Below, piece after piece: positions 21,795 to 29,064 of a stretch of 64,000 nucleotides of DNA. The stretch is taken from positions 1-64,000 of the forward strand of contig NZ_QMEY01000009.1 in assembly GCF_003315795.1 (NCBI RefSeq), given 5' to 3'. The DNA comes from Spongiactinospora rosea (lineage in GTDB: Bacteria > Actinomycetota > Actinomycetes > Streptosporangiales > Streptosporangiaceae). The stretch's first letter is position 1. Each line of letters opens with the position of its first letter. Made by a program: the position numbers and the translations under genes. The notes under the pieces were generated by a model, which had not been told where the DNA came from, did not search any database, and saw only the letters and a list, made by a program, of their open reading frames with translations.

Positions 21795-22805
21795 TCACGG
21801 GACGTCATTGCTCGTCGATCGGTCGTCGCAGAGCCGGTAGAGCGTGGGCAGATGGCTGGTCAGCACGCGGGCGTACGCGGCCAGCCGGTAGGGCAGCTCG
21901 TCGCCCTGTTTCCAGGCCGCATTCGCCTGGTCCTCCAGTTGGCGTACCTTGTCCGCCACGCCCTCGCTCCGGTCGTCGGCCAGCTCGTCCATCCGCTTCT
22001 GCAGCTCGTCCGCGTGGACCTTGGCCTCGACGGTATTGTCCACGCCCACCGCCACCTCCCTGATCGCGGCGATCACGGCGGCCGGGGCATCCACCTCCGC
22101 GAGGTGCCGGATGAGCAGGCCGGTGTCCGGAAGTACCGGCGCCCGGTGCTCCAGCCACTGCGGCCCCCACAACCGCCGCCGCCGCGCCTCCGGCCACCCA
22201 CCCGCCACCACGGTCACCCTGCCGTCGGGCAGCGAGCGCACCCGCAGCCCGGCCCGCTCGGCGTACTCCCGCCCGCCCACCGGCAACAGCCCCGGCCCGA
22301 GATCGTGCCCGCTCAGGAACGGCTCGTCCAGCAGGACGGCCAGCTCGGCGTACTTCTGCACGTGCTCGGGAACGGCGGGCAGCAGTGCCAGCTCGTCATC
22401 CTCCATGTTCGCGGCCGGATCCGCCGCCCGCACCCGCACCACGGTCACCGACAGCCCGGTCAGCGCCGCCGCCACCGCGCACACGGCCACATCCGCCCAC
22501 CACGCGCTGAACGCGTACGCCGCGTCCTCCAGCCGATCTTCCGACTCCTCGGCCAGGAGCGTCCGGTGATTGATCAACGACCCCACCGGGTCGATGCTCA
22601 CCTCGGGCGTCGTCCGCTTCCCGACCTCGGGATGCCGGACCTCCTCGGCGTCGTACAACTCCTGCCGACTGCGCGCGGCGGCGGTGAAGTCGGCCAGCAC
22701 ACTGTCGGTGACCTCCCCGAGAGTGTGCAGGATCCGCAGAATCACCTCCCGGTCCAGCACCTCCCCGGGCACGGCGTTGATCAGCGGTTCGCCATCGATG
22801 TTCAT
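21795..22805 (-). CDS. hypothetical protein with central hydrophobic segment (336 aa)
   Basis: I start at ATG 22805 (MNIDGEPLINAVPGEVLDRE), with GAGGGAG upstream. The N-terminal 100 residues are helical and charged (VILRILHTLGEVTDSVLADF, then RSRQELYDAEEVRHPEVGKR). A hydrophobic Ala-rich stretch, WADVAVCAVAAALTGLSVTV, could be one buried or membrane helix. The remainder has GRVTVVAGGWPEARRRRLWG and a C-terminal coiled-coil-like run ELQKRMDELADDRSEGVADK. I do not recognise the family. It is divergent from the radical SAM operon (173 bp away) and upstream of the GNAT-like gene on the same strand. Confidence 0.65.
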   Translation of the reverse strand: MNIDGEPLINAVPGEVLDREVILRILHTLGEVTDSVLADFTAAARSRQELYDAEEVRHPEVGKRTTPEVSIDPVGSLINHRTLLAEESEDRLEDAAYAFSAWWADVAVCAVAAALTGLSVTVVRVRAADPAANMEDDELALLPAVPEHVQKYAELAVLLDEPFLSGHDLGPGLLPVGGREYAERAGLRVRSLPDGRVTVVAGGWPEARRRRLWGPQWLEHRAPVLPDTGLLIRHLAEVDAPAAVIAAIREVAVGVDNTVEAKVHADELQKRMDELADDRSEGVADKVRQLEDQANAAWKQGDELPYRLAAYARVLTSHLPTLYRLCDDRSTSNDVP

Positions 22806-22978
22806 GCGCGGGGGGCTCCCTCGGCTGGGGTTCGAGCGTTCGTCTGTGTACCGCGATTCACGTACGGATGCGGAGTGCGTTCGCATGACTACGCTCAGAT
22901 TACCGGCCCACCCCGACCCCGCCACCGAAATCCGCTTGTTGGGTCTCGGAGGCGAACCCGATCTACGCAGGAGGCACC

Positions 22979-23959
22979 TTGTCTGAACTCGACCTTCTCG
23001 ATCACGCGTGGTGGGAGATCACGGGGCGATGCCAGCTCACCTGTCGCCACTGCTACGCCGCGTCCGGACCTGACAGGAGCCACGGAACGATGACCGTCTC
23101 GGACTGGTACCGCGTCATCACGCAGACCCGTGCGTCCGGTGCGACGATGGGCCAGTTCATCGGGGGCGAGCCGACCCTGCACCCGGCATTGCCGGAGCTC
23201 GTGCGGCATGCTCTGGACATGGGGATGGAAGTCGAGATCTATACGAATCTCGTCCATGTCACCCCGGTGATGTGGGAGACCTTCCGCTTGCCCGGGGTTC
23301 GGCTGGCGACCTCCTACTACTCCGATCAGGCCGACGAGCACCGAACCATCACCAGGCGGCCTTCGCTCCGTGCCACGACCAAGAACATCGCTCGCGCGAG
23401 GGAGTTCGGCATCCCGCTTCGTGCTGGTGTGATCAACGTCCTCCATCGGCAGCGCGTCGGGCAGGCCGCCGCCGTTCTCGAACTGCTGGGCGTCTCCGAC
23501 ATCGGATATGACGACCTGCGGGAGGTCGGACGCGGCATCCGGGAGAGCGGACCAGGCATCGGTCAGCTCTGTGGCAACTGCGGAGACCGGCAAGTCGCCA
23601 TCTCCCCCACCGGGGAGGTCTGGCCGTGCGTGTTCGCTCGTTGGCTGCCCGCAGGCGACGTCCATCGATCGTCGCTACCGGCTATCCTCGTCAGCGAGAC
23701 GTTCGGCCAGATCATGAGCGATCTGCGCAGGGAATTCGGGGAGCGTCCGGCGTGCAGTCCCAAGAAGCCATGCCGACCCGACCCGTGCAGCCCGGACTGT
23801 AGTCCCTCGTGCCGGCCTCAGCGCAACTGCCGTCCAACCGATAACTGCGCGCCGAACTATGCCTGTGGACCCTGCGCCCCCAAAGACCAGAACTGTAATC
23901 CCGTAAGGAACTGCAATCCCAACAAGTGCCACCCCACGGACAAGCAAGGATCGACATGA
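22979..23959 (+). CDS. radical SAM protein with 12x Cys-X-Pro C-terminal tail
   Basis: A 326-residue enzyme; the TTG at 22979 follows AGGAGG-like GCAGGAGGCACC. The SAM [4Fe-4S] motif is CQLTCRHC (C18-x3-C22-x2-C25), followed by GGEPT at residues 62-66 and the usual barrel strands (EIYTNLV, RLATSYYSD, LRAGVINVLH). A SPASM/Twitch-like auxiliary cluster region has C198, C201 and C217 (LCGNCGDRQ, GEVWPCVF). From residue 258 on, the last 69 residues are a low-complexity tail of Cys, Pro, Asn, Arg and Lys. All twelve cysteines there (259 to 317) lie in C-x-P triplets, for example DCSPSCRP, NCRP, NCAP, NCNP. The tail may be a fused substrate or a metal-binding arm. The stop overlaps the next gene by 4 bp. 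Confidence 0.88.
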   Translation: MSELDLLDHAWWEITGRCQLTCRHCYAASGPDRSHGTMTVSDWYRVITQTRASGATMGQFIGGEPTLHPALPELVRHALDMGMEVEIYTNLVHVTPVMWETFRLPGVRLATSYYSDQADEHRTITRRPSLRATTKNIARAREFGIPLRAGVINVLHRQRVGQAAAVLELLGVSDIGYDDLREVGRGIRESGPGIGQLCGNCGDRQVAISPTGEVWPCVFARWLPAGDVHRSSLPAILVSETFGQIMSDLRREFGERPACSPKKPCRPDPCSPDCSPSCRPQRNCRPTDNCAPNYACGPCAPKDQNCNPVRNCNPNKCHPTDKQGST

Positions 23960-24807
23960 CCAGCCGACACCACACGCCCGAGTCGGGGCAGCGTGCCTTT
24001 CTGCGTCGCATTCTCACCGAAGGCGCCGCCCGCCTTGGTGTGGCTCTCGCCGGGGACGCGGTGTTCGGCTGGCATGACCGCACGATCGGCTCGGCATGCC
24101 TCAGGGGAGAGGACCGGCTGTGGTTGCGCGCCACCGGTGAGCACCATGATTGGGCGCAGGGCGAAACATGGACCGGCAATCAGGACGCCGCCGCGATCGC
24201 CGGGGTGCCCAAGCCTGTGCTGATCTCCCGTACGGAATGGGATGAGGCGCCGGTATCGATATACGCCGAACTGCTGACCTACGTGCCAGACCAGCCGTGC
24301 TCCGCCACCCCGGAACTGACAATGCCGCTGACATTGCCCGATTCTTGGTGGGCCGATCTGCGCACGGCCGTCGATGCGCTTGCCGGGCACTCGACCCTGC
24401 GAGGAGGTCACGACCCGTCCGCACTGCCACGCAATGTCGAAGCCTTCTACAGCAGAACGCTCGACCTCCCCGAAACGCCGAGCATGCGCACCGAGCACAC
24501 CGACCTTCATTGGGCCAACCTCACCCAGCCTCGCCTGTGGCTACTGGATTGGGAATATTGGGGCCGAGCCCCCACCGGGTACGGCGCGGCCGTCCTCTAC
24601 CTGCACAGTCTGCTGGTCCCGGCGACGGCCGCCCAGGTCTACGGGGTGTTCGCCGATGTTCTTGAAACCCCCACCGGCCGTCTGGCACAACTGTCGGCCG
24701 CCGCGCACATCCTCGACCGCGCAGAGCGGAGCGACGACTATCCGGCGTTGGCCGGCCCGGTGCGCGCCCTCGCCGATCGACTCGTATCGCATGCTGGAAG
24801 CCGTTAG
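23956..24807 (+). CDS. aminoglycoside/choline kinase-like phosphotransferase
   Basis: A 283-residue protein from ATG 23956, overlapping the radical SAM stop (ATGA). The C-terminal lobe has the catalytic loop HTDLHWANL (H181, D183, N188) and the metal-binding LLDWEYWGRAPTGYGAAVL (D198), as in APH/choline-kinase enzymes. The N-lobe is reduced: LWLRATGEHHDWAQGETWTG lacks a plain ATP-binding Lys, so activity is uncertain. It could phosphorylate a small molecule or peptide linked to the radical SAM product. Translational overlap with the radical SAM gene, and only 2 bp to the ATPase, makes a joint role likely. Confidence 0.82.
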   Translation: MTSRHHTPESGQRAFLRRILTEGAARLGVALAGDAVFGWHDRTIGSACLRGEDRLWLRATGEHHDWAQGETWTGNQDAAAIAGVPKPVLISRTEWDEAPVSIYAELLTYVPDQPCSATPELTMPLTLPDSWWADLRTAVDALAGHSTLRGGHDPSALPRNVEAFYSRTLDLPETPSMRTEHTDLHWANLTQPRLWLLDWEYWGRAPTGYGAAVLYLHSLLVPATAAQVYGVFADVLETPTGRLAQLSAAAHILDRAERSDDYPALAGPVRALADRLVSHAGSR

Positions 24808-24809
24808 CC

Positions 24810-25541
24810 GTGCTGCTCACCCGCCTGACGGCCCGTAGTGTTCCGCCGGGGTGGCCCGCCGCTTTGGCTCCCGTGGTTCAGCTCGCCCAGGATGGTCTCA
24901 CACTGACCGATCCGGTCGCCTTCCTCGTGGGTGAGAACGGATCGGGGAAGTCCACCATCCTGGAGGCGATCGCCGATGTGTGCGGCATCAATTCCGCGGG
25001 CGGTAAGGCCGGTACGCGATACGCCAGTAGTGGCGGGTCTCCAACACCCCTGGGAGAAACACTTGATGCCGAACTCACCGCGCTGGGACTGCGGCTCCTG
25101 CACGGTCCCCGCCTGAAGCGGCGCGCCTTCTTCTTTCGCGCCGAAACGCTTTTCAACCTTGGGCAGAACGTCTCCGGCCGACGCGGCTTCTGGGAGGACG
25201 ACCTTACCGGGCAATCCCACGGCGAGGGGTTCTTCACGGTGCTGGAACGTATGGTGTCCGGCCCGGGACTGTTCCTGATGGACGAGCCCGAAGCCGCCTT
25301 GTCCTTTCATTCGTGCGTCCGCTTGGTCGGCCTCATCGATCGGGTCGCGCGGGCGGGCGGTCAGATCATCTGTGCAACCCATTCGCCGATCCTCACCAGG
25401 CTTCCAGGCGCACAGATCATCGAACTGGGCGGCCATGGCATCCGCACCAGCGCGTGGGAGAGCCTTCGTATGGTCGATGACTGGCGGCGTTTCCTTGCCA
25501 AGCCGGATTTCTATCTCCAGTACGTACTGGGGACGGAGTGA
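24810..25541 (+). CDS. AAA/ABC-type ATPase (COG3910-like)
   Basis: A 243-residue soluble ATPase from GTG 24810. The P-loop is VGENGSGKST (residues 40-49), the signature-like motif is DLTGQSHGEGFF, Walker B is GLFLMDEPEAAL, and the switch histidine is in ICATHSPIL. This set fits the small RecF/SMC-like ATP-binding proteins (COG3910, DUF2813 style), which have no transmembrane partner and no known reaction. It lacks a TOPRIM nuclease domain, so it is not an OLD-type nuclease by itself. It is the third gene of the radical SAM-kinase operon. A GC-rich repeat region with no gene follows. Confidence 0.88.
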   Translation: MLLTRLTARSVPPGWPAALAPVVQLAQDGLTLTDPVAFLVGENGSGKSTILEAIADVCGINSAGGKAGTRYASSGGSPTPLGETLDAELTALGLRLLHGPRLKRRAFFFRAETLFNLGQNVSGRRGFWEDDLTGQSHGEGFFTVLERMVSGPGLFLMDEPEAALSFHSCVRLVGLIDRVARAGGQIICATHSPILTRLPGAQIIELGGHGIRTSAWESLRMVDDWRRFLAKPDFYLQYVLGTE

Positions 25542-25599
25542 GGAGGTAGGGGCCGGCTCCATGGGGGAATCGCGGGCTCCGTCGCGGTCGCCAGGCGTA

Positions 25600-25740
25600 T
25601 AAGGGGGGGGTGGGGCGGGCTTCGTGAGTACGGCAGGGCGCCAGCGTCGGGCGAAGCCCGACACGGGAACAGCGTCCGAGCGGCAGCGAGGGCGATTGGG
25701 CGCGCGGTAGCGCGGCTTCCTGCCGGAGGTGGGCGGGGTG
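25600..25740. repeat. partial dispersed repeat, copy at 25.6 kb
   Basis: Contains the perfect hairpin TCGGGCGAAGCCCGA (25647-25661), then ACAGCGTCCGAGCGGCAGCGAGG, GGCGATTGGGCGC, the hairpin GCGCGGTAGCGC and CCTGCCGGAGG. The order of hairpin, CGAGCG-CAGCGAGG and GGCGATTGGGCGC matches the 4.8-kb locus. No gene is visible at 25542-25859 apart from the promoter elements listed next. Confidence 0.65.
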
Positions 25741-25799
25741 TGGGGACCGAAACCAGTGGGGTTCGAAGGATCTCAGCAGGTAAAACGTCTGGTTTCTGA

Positions 25800-25820
25800 G
25801 GTTTCGGTTGGACCGGAACC
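25800..25820. promoter_or_regulatory. candidate IclR operator
   Basis: GGTTTCGGT-TGG-ACCGGAACC, 8 of 9 arm positions paired, directly upstream of a -35 box. A related half-matched site, CCGAAACC-AGTG-GGGTTCG, lies at about 25750-25767. Two such sites just before an iclR gene fit autoregulation. Confidence 0.65.
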
Positions 25821-25821
25821 G

Positions 25822-25851
25822 TTGACACCCGATACATGCCCTTCCTAGGGT
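25822..25851 (+). promoter_or_regulatory. promoter of the iclR operon, probably leaderless
   Basis: TTGACA (25822-25827), an 18-base spacer and TAGGGT (25846-25851). Transcription would begin about 25858-25860, at or next to the ATG at 25860, so the mRNA is probably leaderless, which also explains why no Shine-Dalgarno is seen. Confidence 0.6.
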
Positions 25852-25859
25852 GCTTCCCA

Positions 25860-26642
25860 ATGAATGCAACCCCGCTTCCACTCAGTGGGAATGAGTCGCG
25901 TACCAGCTACCTCGCCCGGCTGCTGGACGTGATGGACGTGGCCGTCACCCACGAACGCGTCCCGCTGCAACTCGGTGAGATCGCCACCGCCGCCGGTGTG
26001 CCGATGTCCACCGCGTCACGACTGTTGTCCCTGCTGGTCGAGCGGGGCATGCTGATCCAGCTCGGCAAGAGCGGCTACGCCCCCGGCCCCCGCCTGCTGC
26101 ACATGGCGGTGCGTACGCTCGACCAGGTCCACGGTACCGACCGGCTGAAGGACGCCGTCGAGACGTTGTCGGAGGCGACCGGCGAGAGTGTCAGCGCCGG
26201 GGTGCTGGTCGGCGACCAGATCGTCCTGGTGGCCAGGAAGGAACCGGACCATTCGCTGCGCGCGGTGGCCCGGATCGGCGACATCATCACCCCGCACACC
26301 TCCGCGATGGGCAAGGCGGTGCTGTCCCGGCTGCCCGCCGAACGGCGGCTCGCGCTGGTGGCGGCGGCGGTGGGCGACGGTGCGGCGGAGAGCACGCTCG
26401 CCGTCCTGCACGCCGAGCTGGCCACGGCCACGGCCGACGGCTTCGCGATCGACGAGGAGAGTTACGCCGTGGGGTTGCGCTGCCGCGCGACCGCGCTGCT
26501 CGACCGGGCCGGGCACGCCGTCGGCGCGATCTCGATCGCCGGGCCCGCCGCCCGTTTCACCAGGGAGAACGCCACGGCGTGCGTCCCGGCGCTGCTCGCG
26601 GAGGCGGCCCGGCTGTCCCTCGACATCCCCCAAGCACCATGA
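25860..26642 (+). CDS. IclR family transcriptional regulator
   Basis: A 260-residue IclR regulator. The N-terminal winged helix includes LARLLDVMDVAVTHERVPLQ, LGEIATAAGVPMSTASRLLS and LVERGMLIQLGKSGYAPGPR. The effector domain starts near residue 85 (ETLSEATGESVSAGVLVGDQ) and has ITPHTSAMGKAVLSRL, the conserved ligand-pocket entry of this family, and YAVGLRCRATALLD with the C-terminal cysteine. ATG 25860 fits the leaderless promoter; ATG 25836 is an alternative. It heads an operon with an aminotransferase and an ABC transporter and probably controls it through the inverted repeats just upstream. Confidence 0.92.
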   Translation: MNATPLPLSGNESRTSYLARLLDVMDVAVTHERVPLQLGEIATAAGVPMSTASRLLSLLVERGMLIQLGKSGYAPGPRLLHMAVRTLDQVHGTDRLKDAVETLSEATGESVSAGVLVGDQIVLVARKEPDHSLRAVARIGDIITPHTSAMGKAVLSRLPAERRLALVAAAVGDGAAESTLAVLHAELATATADGFAIDEESYAVGLRCRATALLDRAGHAVGAISIAGPAARFTRENATACVPALLAEAARLSLDIPQAP

Positions 26643-26674
26643 CCCGGCCCACAGCAGAACAGGAGAACCCACCC

Positions 26675-27979
26675 GTGATCAGCTCGCGTGCGCTCTACCA
26701 GCGAGCCACCAGGCACGTCCCCGGCGGAGTGCACTCCAACACCCGCTTCCAGGCGCCGCACCCCACCTACTTCGCCCGCGCCGAGGGTGCCCACCTGTGG
26801 GACGTGGAGGGCAACCGCTACCTGGACTGCACCATGGGCAACGGATCGGTGCTGCTCGGCCATGCGCACCCGCAGGTGGACGACGCCGTGTGCGCCGCCG
26901 TGCGCAGCGGCCTGACCACCGGCGTGGAGACCGAGGCCGCCGTGGTCGCGGCCGAGCTGATGGCGCAGATCATCCCGGACTTCGGCAAGGTCAGGTTCGC
27001 CAACACCGGCACCGAGGCGCTGATGCACGCGCTCGCCGTCGCCCGGCACCGGACCGGCCGGGAGCGGGTCGCCAAGGCCGAAGGGTCCTACCACGGGTGG
27101 TTCGACCCGCTCTGGGTCTCGACCTGGGCGACCGCCGAGCAGGTCGGGCCGGCCGAACGCCCTGCGGCCCCGCCCAGTTCGGCCGGGCTGTCGAAGGTCG
27201 CGGCCGACACCGTGGTCCTGCCCTACAACGACCTCGATGCCACCGAACGCCTGCTCCGCGAGCACGCCGCCGAGCTGGCCGCCGTCGTGGTGGAGCCGGT
27301 GCTGATCGACATCGGCTTCATCCCGGCCACCGCCGAGTACCTGGCCATGCTCCGCGCGCTCACCACCGAGCTGGGCATCGTGCTGATCTTCGACGAGCTG
27401 CTGACCGGCTTCCGCCTCGCGCCGGGCGGGGCGCGTCAGGTGTACGGGATCGTGCCGGACCTGACCACGTACGGCAAGGCGCTCGCCAACGGCTACCCGA
27501 TCGCCGCCGTGGAGGGTTCCGCCGAGCTGATGGCGACCACCGACCCCAGCGCGGGCGGCCCGGTCGGCTGGGTCGGCACCTACAACGGGCACGGCACCGC
27601 CGTCGCCGCCACCGCCGCCGCGCTGCCGCTGCTGGCCGACGGCACCGCCCAGGGCTACCTGGACAAGCTGGGCGAACGGCTGCGCGACGGGTTCGACGAG
27701 CTGGCCAGGCGGCACGGCATCCCGGTGGTGCTCGCGGGGGCGGGCGGCCACTTCCAGCCGTACTTCCTGCCCGCCCCGGCCACCGGCTACCGGTCCGCGA
27801 TGGCCACCGACGCCCGCCGCTACACGATCCTGCACAAGACCGCACGCGAGCACGGCGTACTGCTGCCCGCCAAGCCGCTGCTGCACGCGGCCCTGTCCAC
27901 CGCGCACACCGAGGACGACGTGGACCTGCTGCTCGGCGCCGCCGCTGAGGCGTTCGCCACGATGGAGCGTGAAACGTGA
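26675..27979 (+). CDS. class III aminotransferase (glutamate-1-semialdehyde aminomutase-like)
   Basis: A 434-residue PLP enzyme, fold type I. I start at GTG 26675 because AGGAG lies nine bases upstream and VISSRALYQRATRHVPGGVH matches the family start; ATG 26639 (overlapping the iclR stop) would add 12 residues. Landmarks are HLWDVEGNRYLDCTMGNG, VRFANTGTEALMHALAVARH (PLP phosphate loop), AEGSYHGWFDPLW, VLIFDELLTGFRLAPGGARQ with the PLP-binding Asp, and DLTTYGKALANGYP with the Schiff-base Lys. These proteins transfer or shift amino groups on omega- or beta-amino acids. Within this operon it probably handles the amine released from an imported compound. It overlaps the next gene by 4 bp. Confidence 0.92.
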   Translation: MISSRALYQRATRHVPGGVHSNTRFQAPHPTYFARAEGAHLWDVEGNRYLDCTMGNGSVLLGHAHPQVDDAVCAAVRSGLTTGVETEAAVVAAELMAQIIPDFGKVRFANTGTEALMHALAVARHRTGRERVAKAEGSYHGWFDPLWVSTWATAEQVGPAERPAAPPSSAGLSKVAADTVVLPYNDLDATERLLREHAAELAAVVVEPVLIDIGFIPATAEYLAMLRALTTELGIVLIFDELLTGFRLAPGGARQVYGIVPDLTTYGKALANGYPIAAVEGSAELMATTDPSAGGPVGWVGTYNGHGTAVAATAAALPLLADGTAQGYLDKLGERLRDGFDELARRHGIPVVLAGAGGHFQPYFLPAPATGYRSAMATDARRYTILHKTAREHGVLLPAKPLLHAALSTAHTEDDVDLLLGAAAEAFATMERET

Positions 27980-29025
27980 CCCCCCAGGCCCCCGACGCCG
28001 AGTTGCGCGAGATCCGCAAGGTCTACGACAACGGGGCGCGCGGTGTCGAACAGGTCGATTTCACCGTGGCCAAGGGCGAGTTCTTCGCCCTGCTGGGCCC
28101 GTCCGGCTGCGGCAAGAGCACCACGCTGCGCATCCTGGCCGGGCTTGAGGAGCCGACGTCCGGCGAGGTCTACATCCGGGGCGAGGCGATGCGCGGCCGG
28201 CCGTCGCACCGGCGGCCGACCAACATGGTGTTCCAGAAGCTGGCGCTGTTCCCGCACCTGTCCGTGGCCGACAACATCGCGTTCGGGCCGCGGCTGCGGC
28301 GGCGTCCGGCCAAGGAGGTGTCGGCCAAGGTCGCCGAGATGATCGAGCTGGTCGGCCTCGCCGGGTACGGCGACCGCCACCCGGCCCAGTTGTCCGGCGG
28401 CCAGCAGCAGCGGGTGGCCATCGCCCGCGCGCTGGCCAACGAGCCCGCCGTACTGCTGCTCGACGAACCGCTCGGCGCGCTGGACCTGAAGCTGCGGGTG
28501 CAGATGCAACAGGCGCTCAAGCGCATCCAGCACGACTCCGGCACGACGTTCGTGTACGTCACCCACGACCAGGTCGAGGCGCTGACGATGGCCGACCGGA
28601 TGGCGGTGATGAACGAGGGCAGAATCGAGCAGCTCGGGCCGCCCGCCGCGCTGTACCGGCGGCCGGAGACGGTGTTCACCGCGACCTTCCTGGGCGACAC
28701 GAACCTGTTCCGCGGCACGCCGCGCGGCGACACGCTGGAGGCCGAGGGGATCATCATCAAGGTCCCGCAGCCGGGGACGGCCGTGTCGGTGCGCCCCGAG
28801 CACGTCGCGGTCGGCGGCACGCTCGGTGACCGGTACGGCAACCGGTACCAGGGCCGCCTGGAGGACGTGATCTTCCAGGGCGCGAGCACCCGGTACCACG
28901 TCCGCCTGCCGTCCGGCGTGCTGCTGATCGCCGAACAGCGCGAAGAGGCGGACCTGGGCATTTCCATCGGCGACGACATCGAGGCCGGGTGGAACGTCAC
29001 CTCGGCCGTCGTCCTGGACCACTGA
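27976..29025 (+). CDS. ABC transporter ATP-binding protein (PotA-like)
   Basis: A 349-residue ATPase of the polyamine/thiamine/iron importer class. It has the Walker A LGPSGCGKST, Q-loop MVFQKLALFPHLSV (with Q), signature LSGGQQQRVAIARAL, Walker B LLLDEPLGALD and H-loop VYVTHDQVEALTMADR. Residues about 235-345 are the C-terminal regulatory TOBE domain (VSVRPEHVAVGG, YQGRLEDVIFQGASTRYHV). The GTG start overlaps the aminotransferase stop by 4 bp (GTGA). Together with the lipoprotein and the fused permease downstream it forms a complete importer; the TOBE type points to polyamine-like or amino-acid-derived substrates. Confidence 0.96.
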   Translation: MTPQAPDAELREIRKVYDNGARGVEQVDFTVAKGEFFALLGPSGCGKSTTLRILAGLEEPTSGEVYIRGEAMRGRPSHRRPTNMVFQKLALFPHLSVADNIAFGPRLRRRPAKEVSAKVAEMIELVGLAGYGDRHPAQLSGGQQQRVAIARALANEPAVLLLDEPLGALDLKLRVQMQQALKRIQHDSGTTFVYVTHDQVEALTMADRMAVMNEGRIEQLGPPAALYRRPETVFTATFLGDTNLFRGTPRGDTLEAEGIIIKVPQPGTAVSVRPEHVAVGGTLGDRYGNRYQGRLEDVIFQGASTRYHVRLPSGVLLIAEQREEADLGISIGDDIEAGWNVTSAVVLDH

Positions 29026-29064
29026 CCACACAACCCGGACTCTCAGAAGGCTATGGAGGCAGTT

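Noticed and set aside
24810..25541. OLD-family or Gabija-like anti-phage nuclease
   Set aside because: The ATPase has P-loop and Walker B motifs but no TOPRIM domain, and no helicase partner lies next to it.
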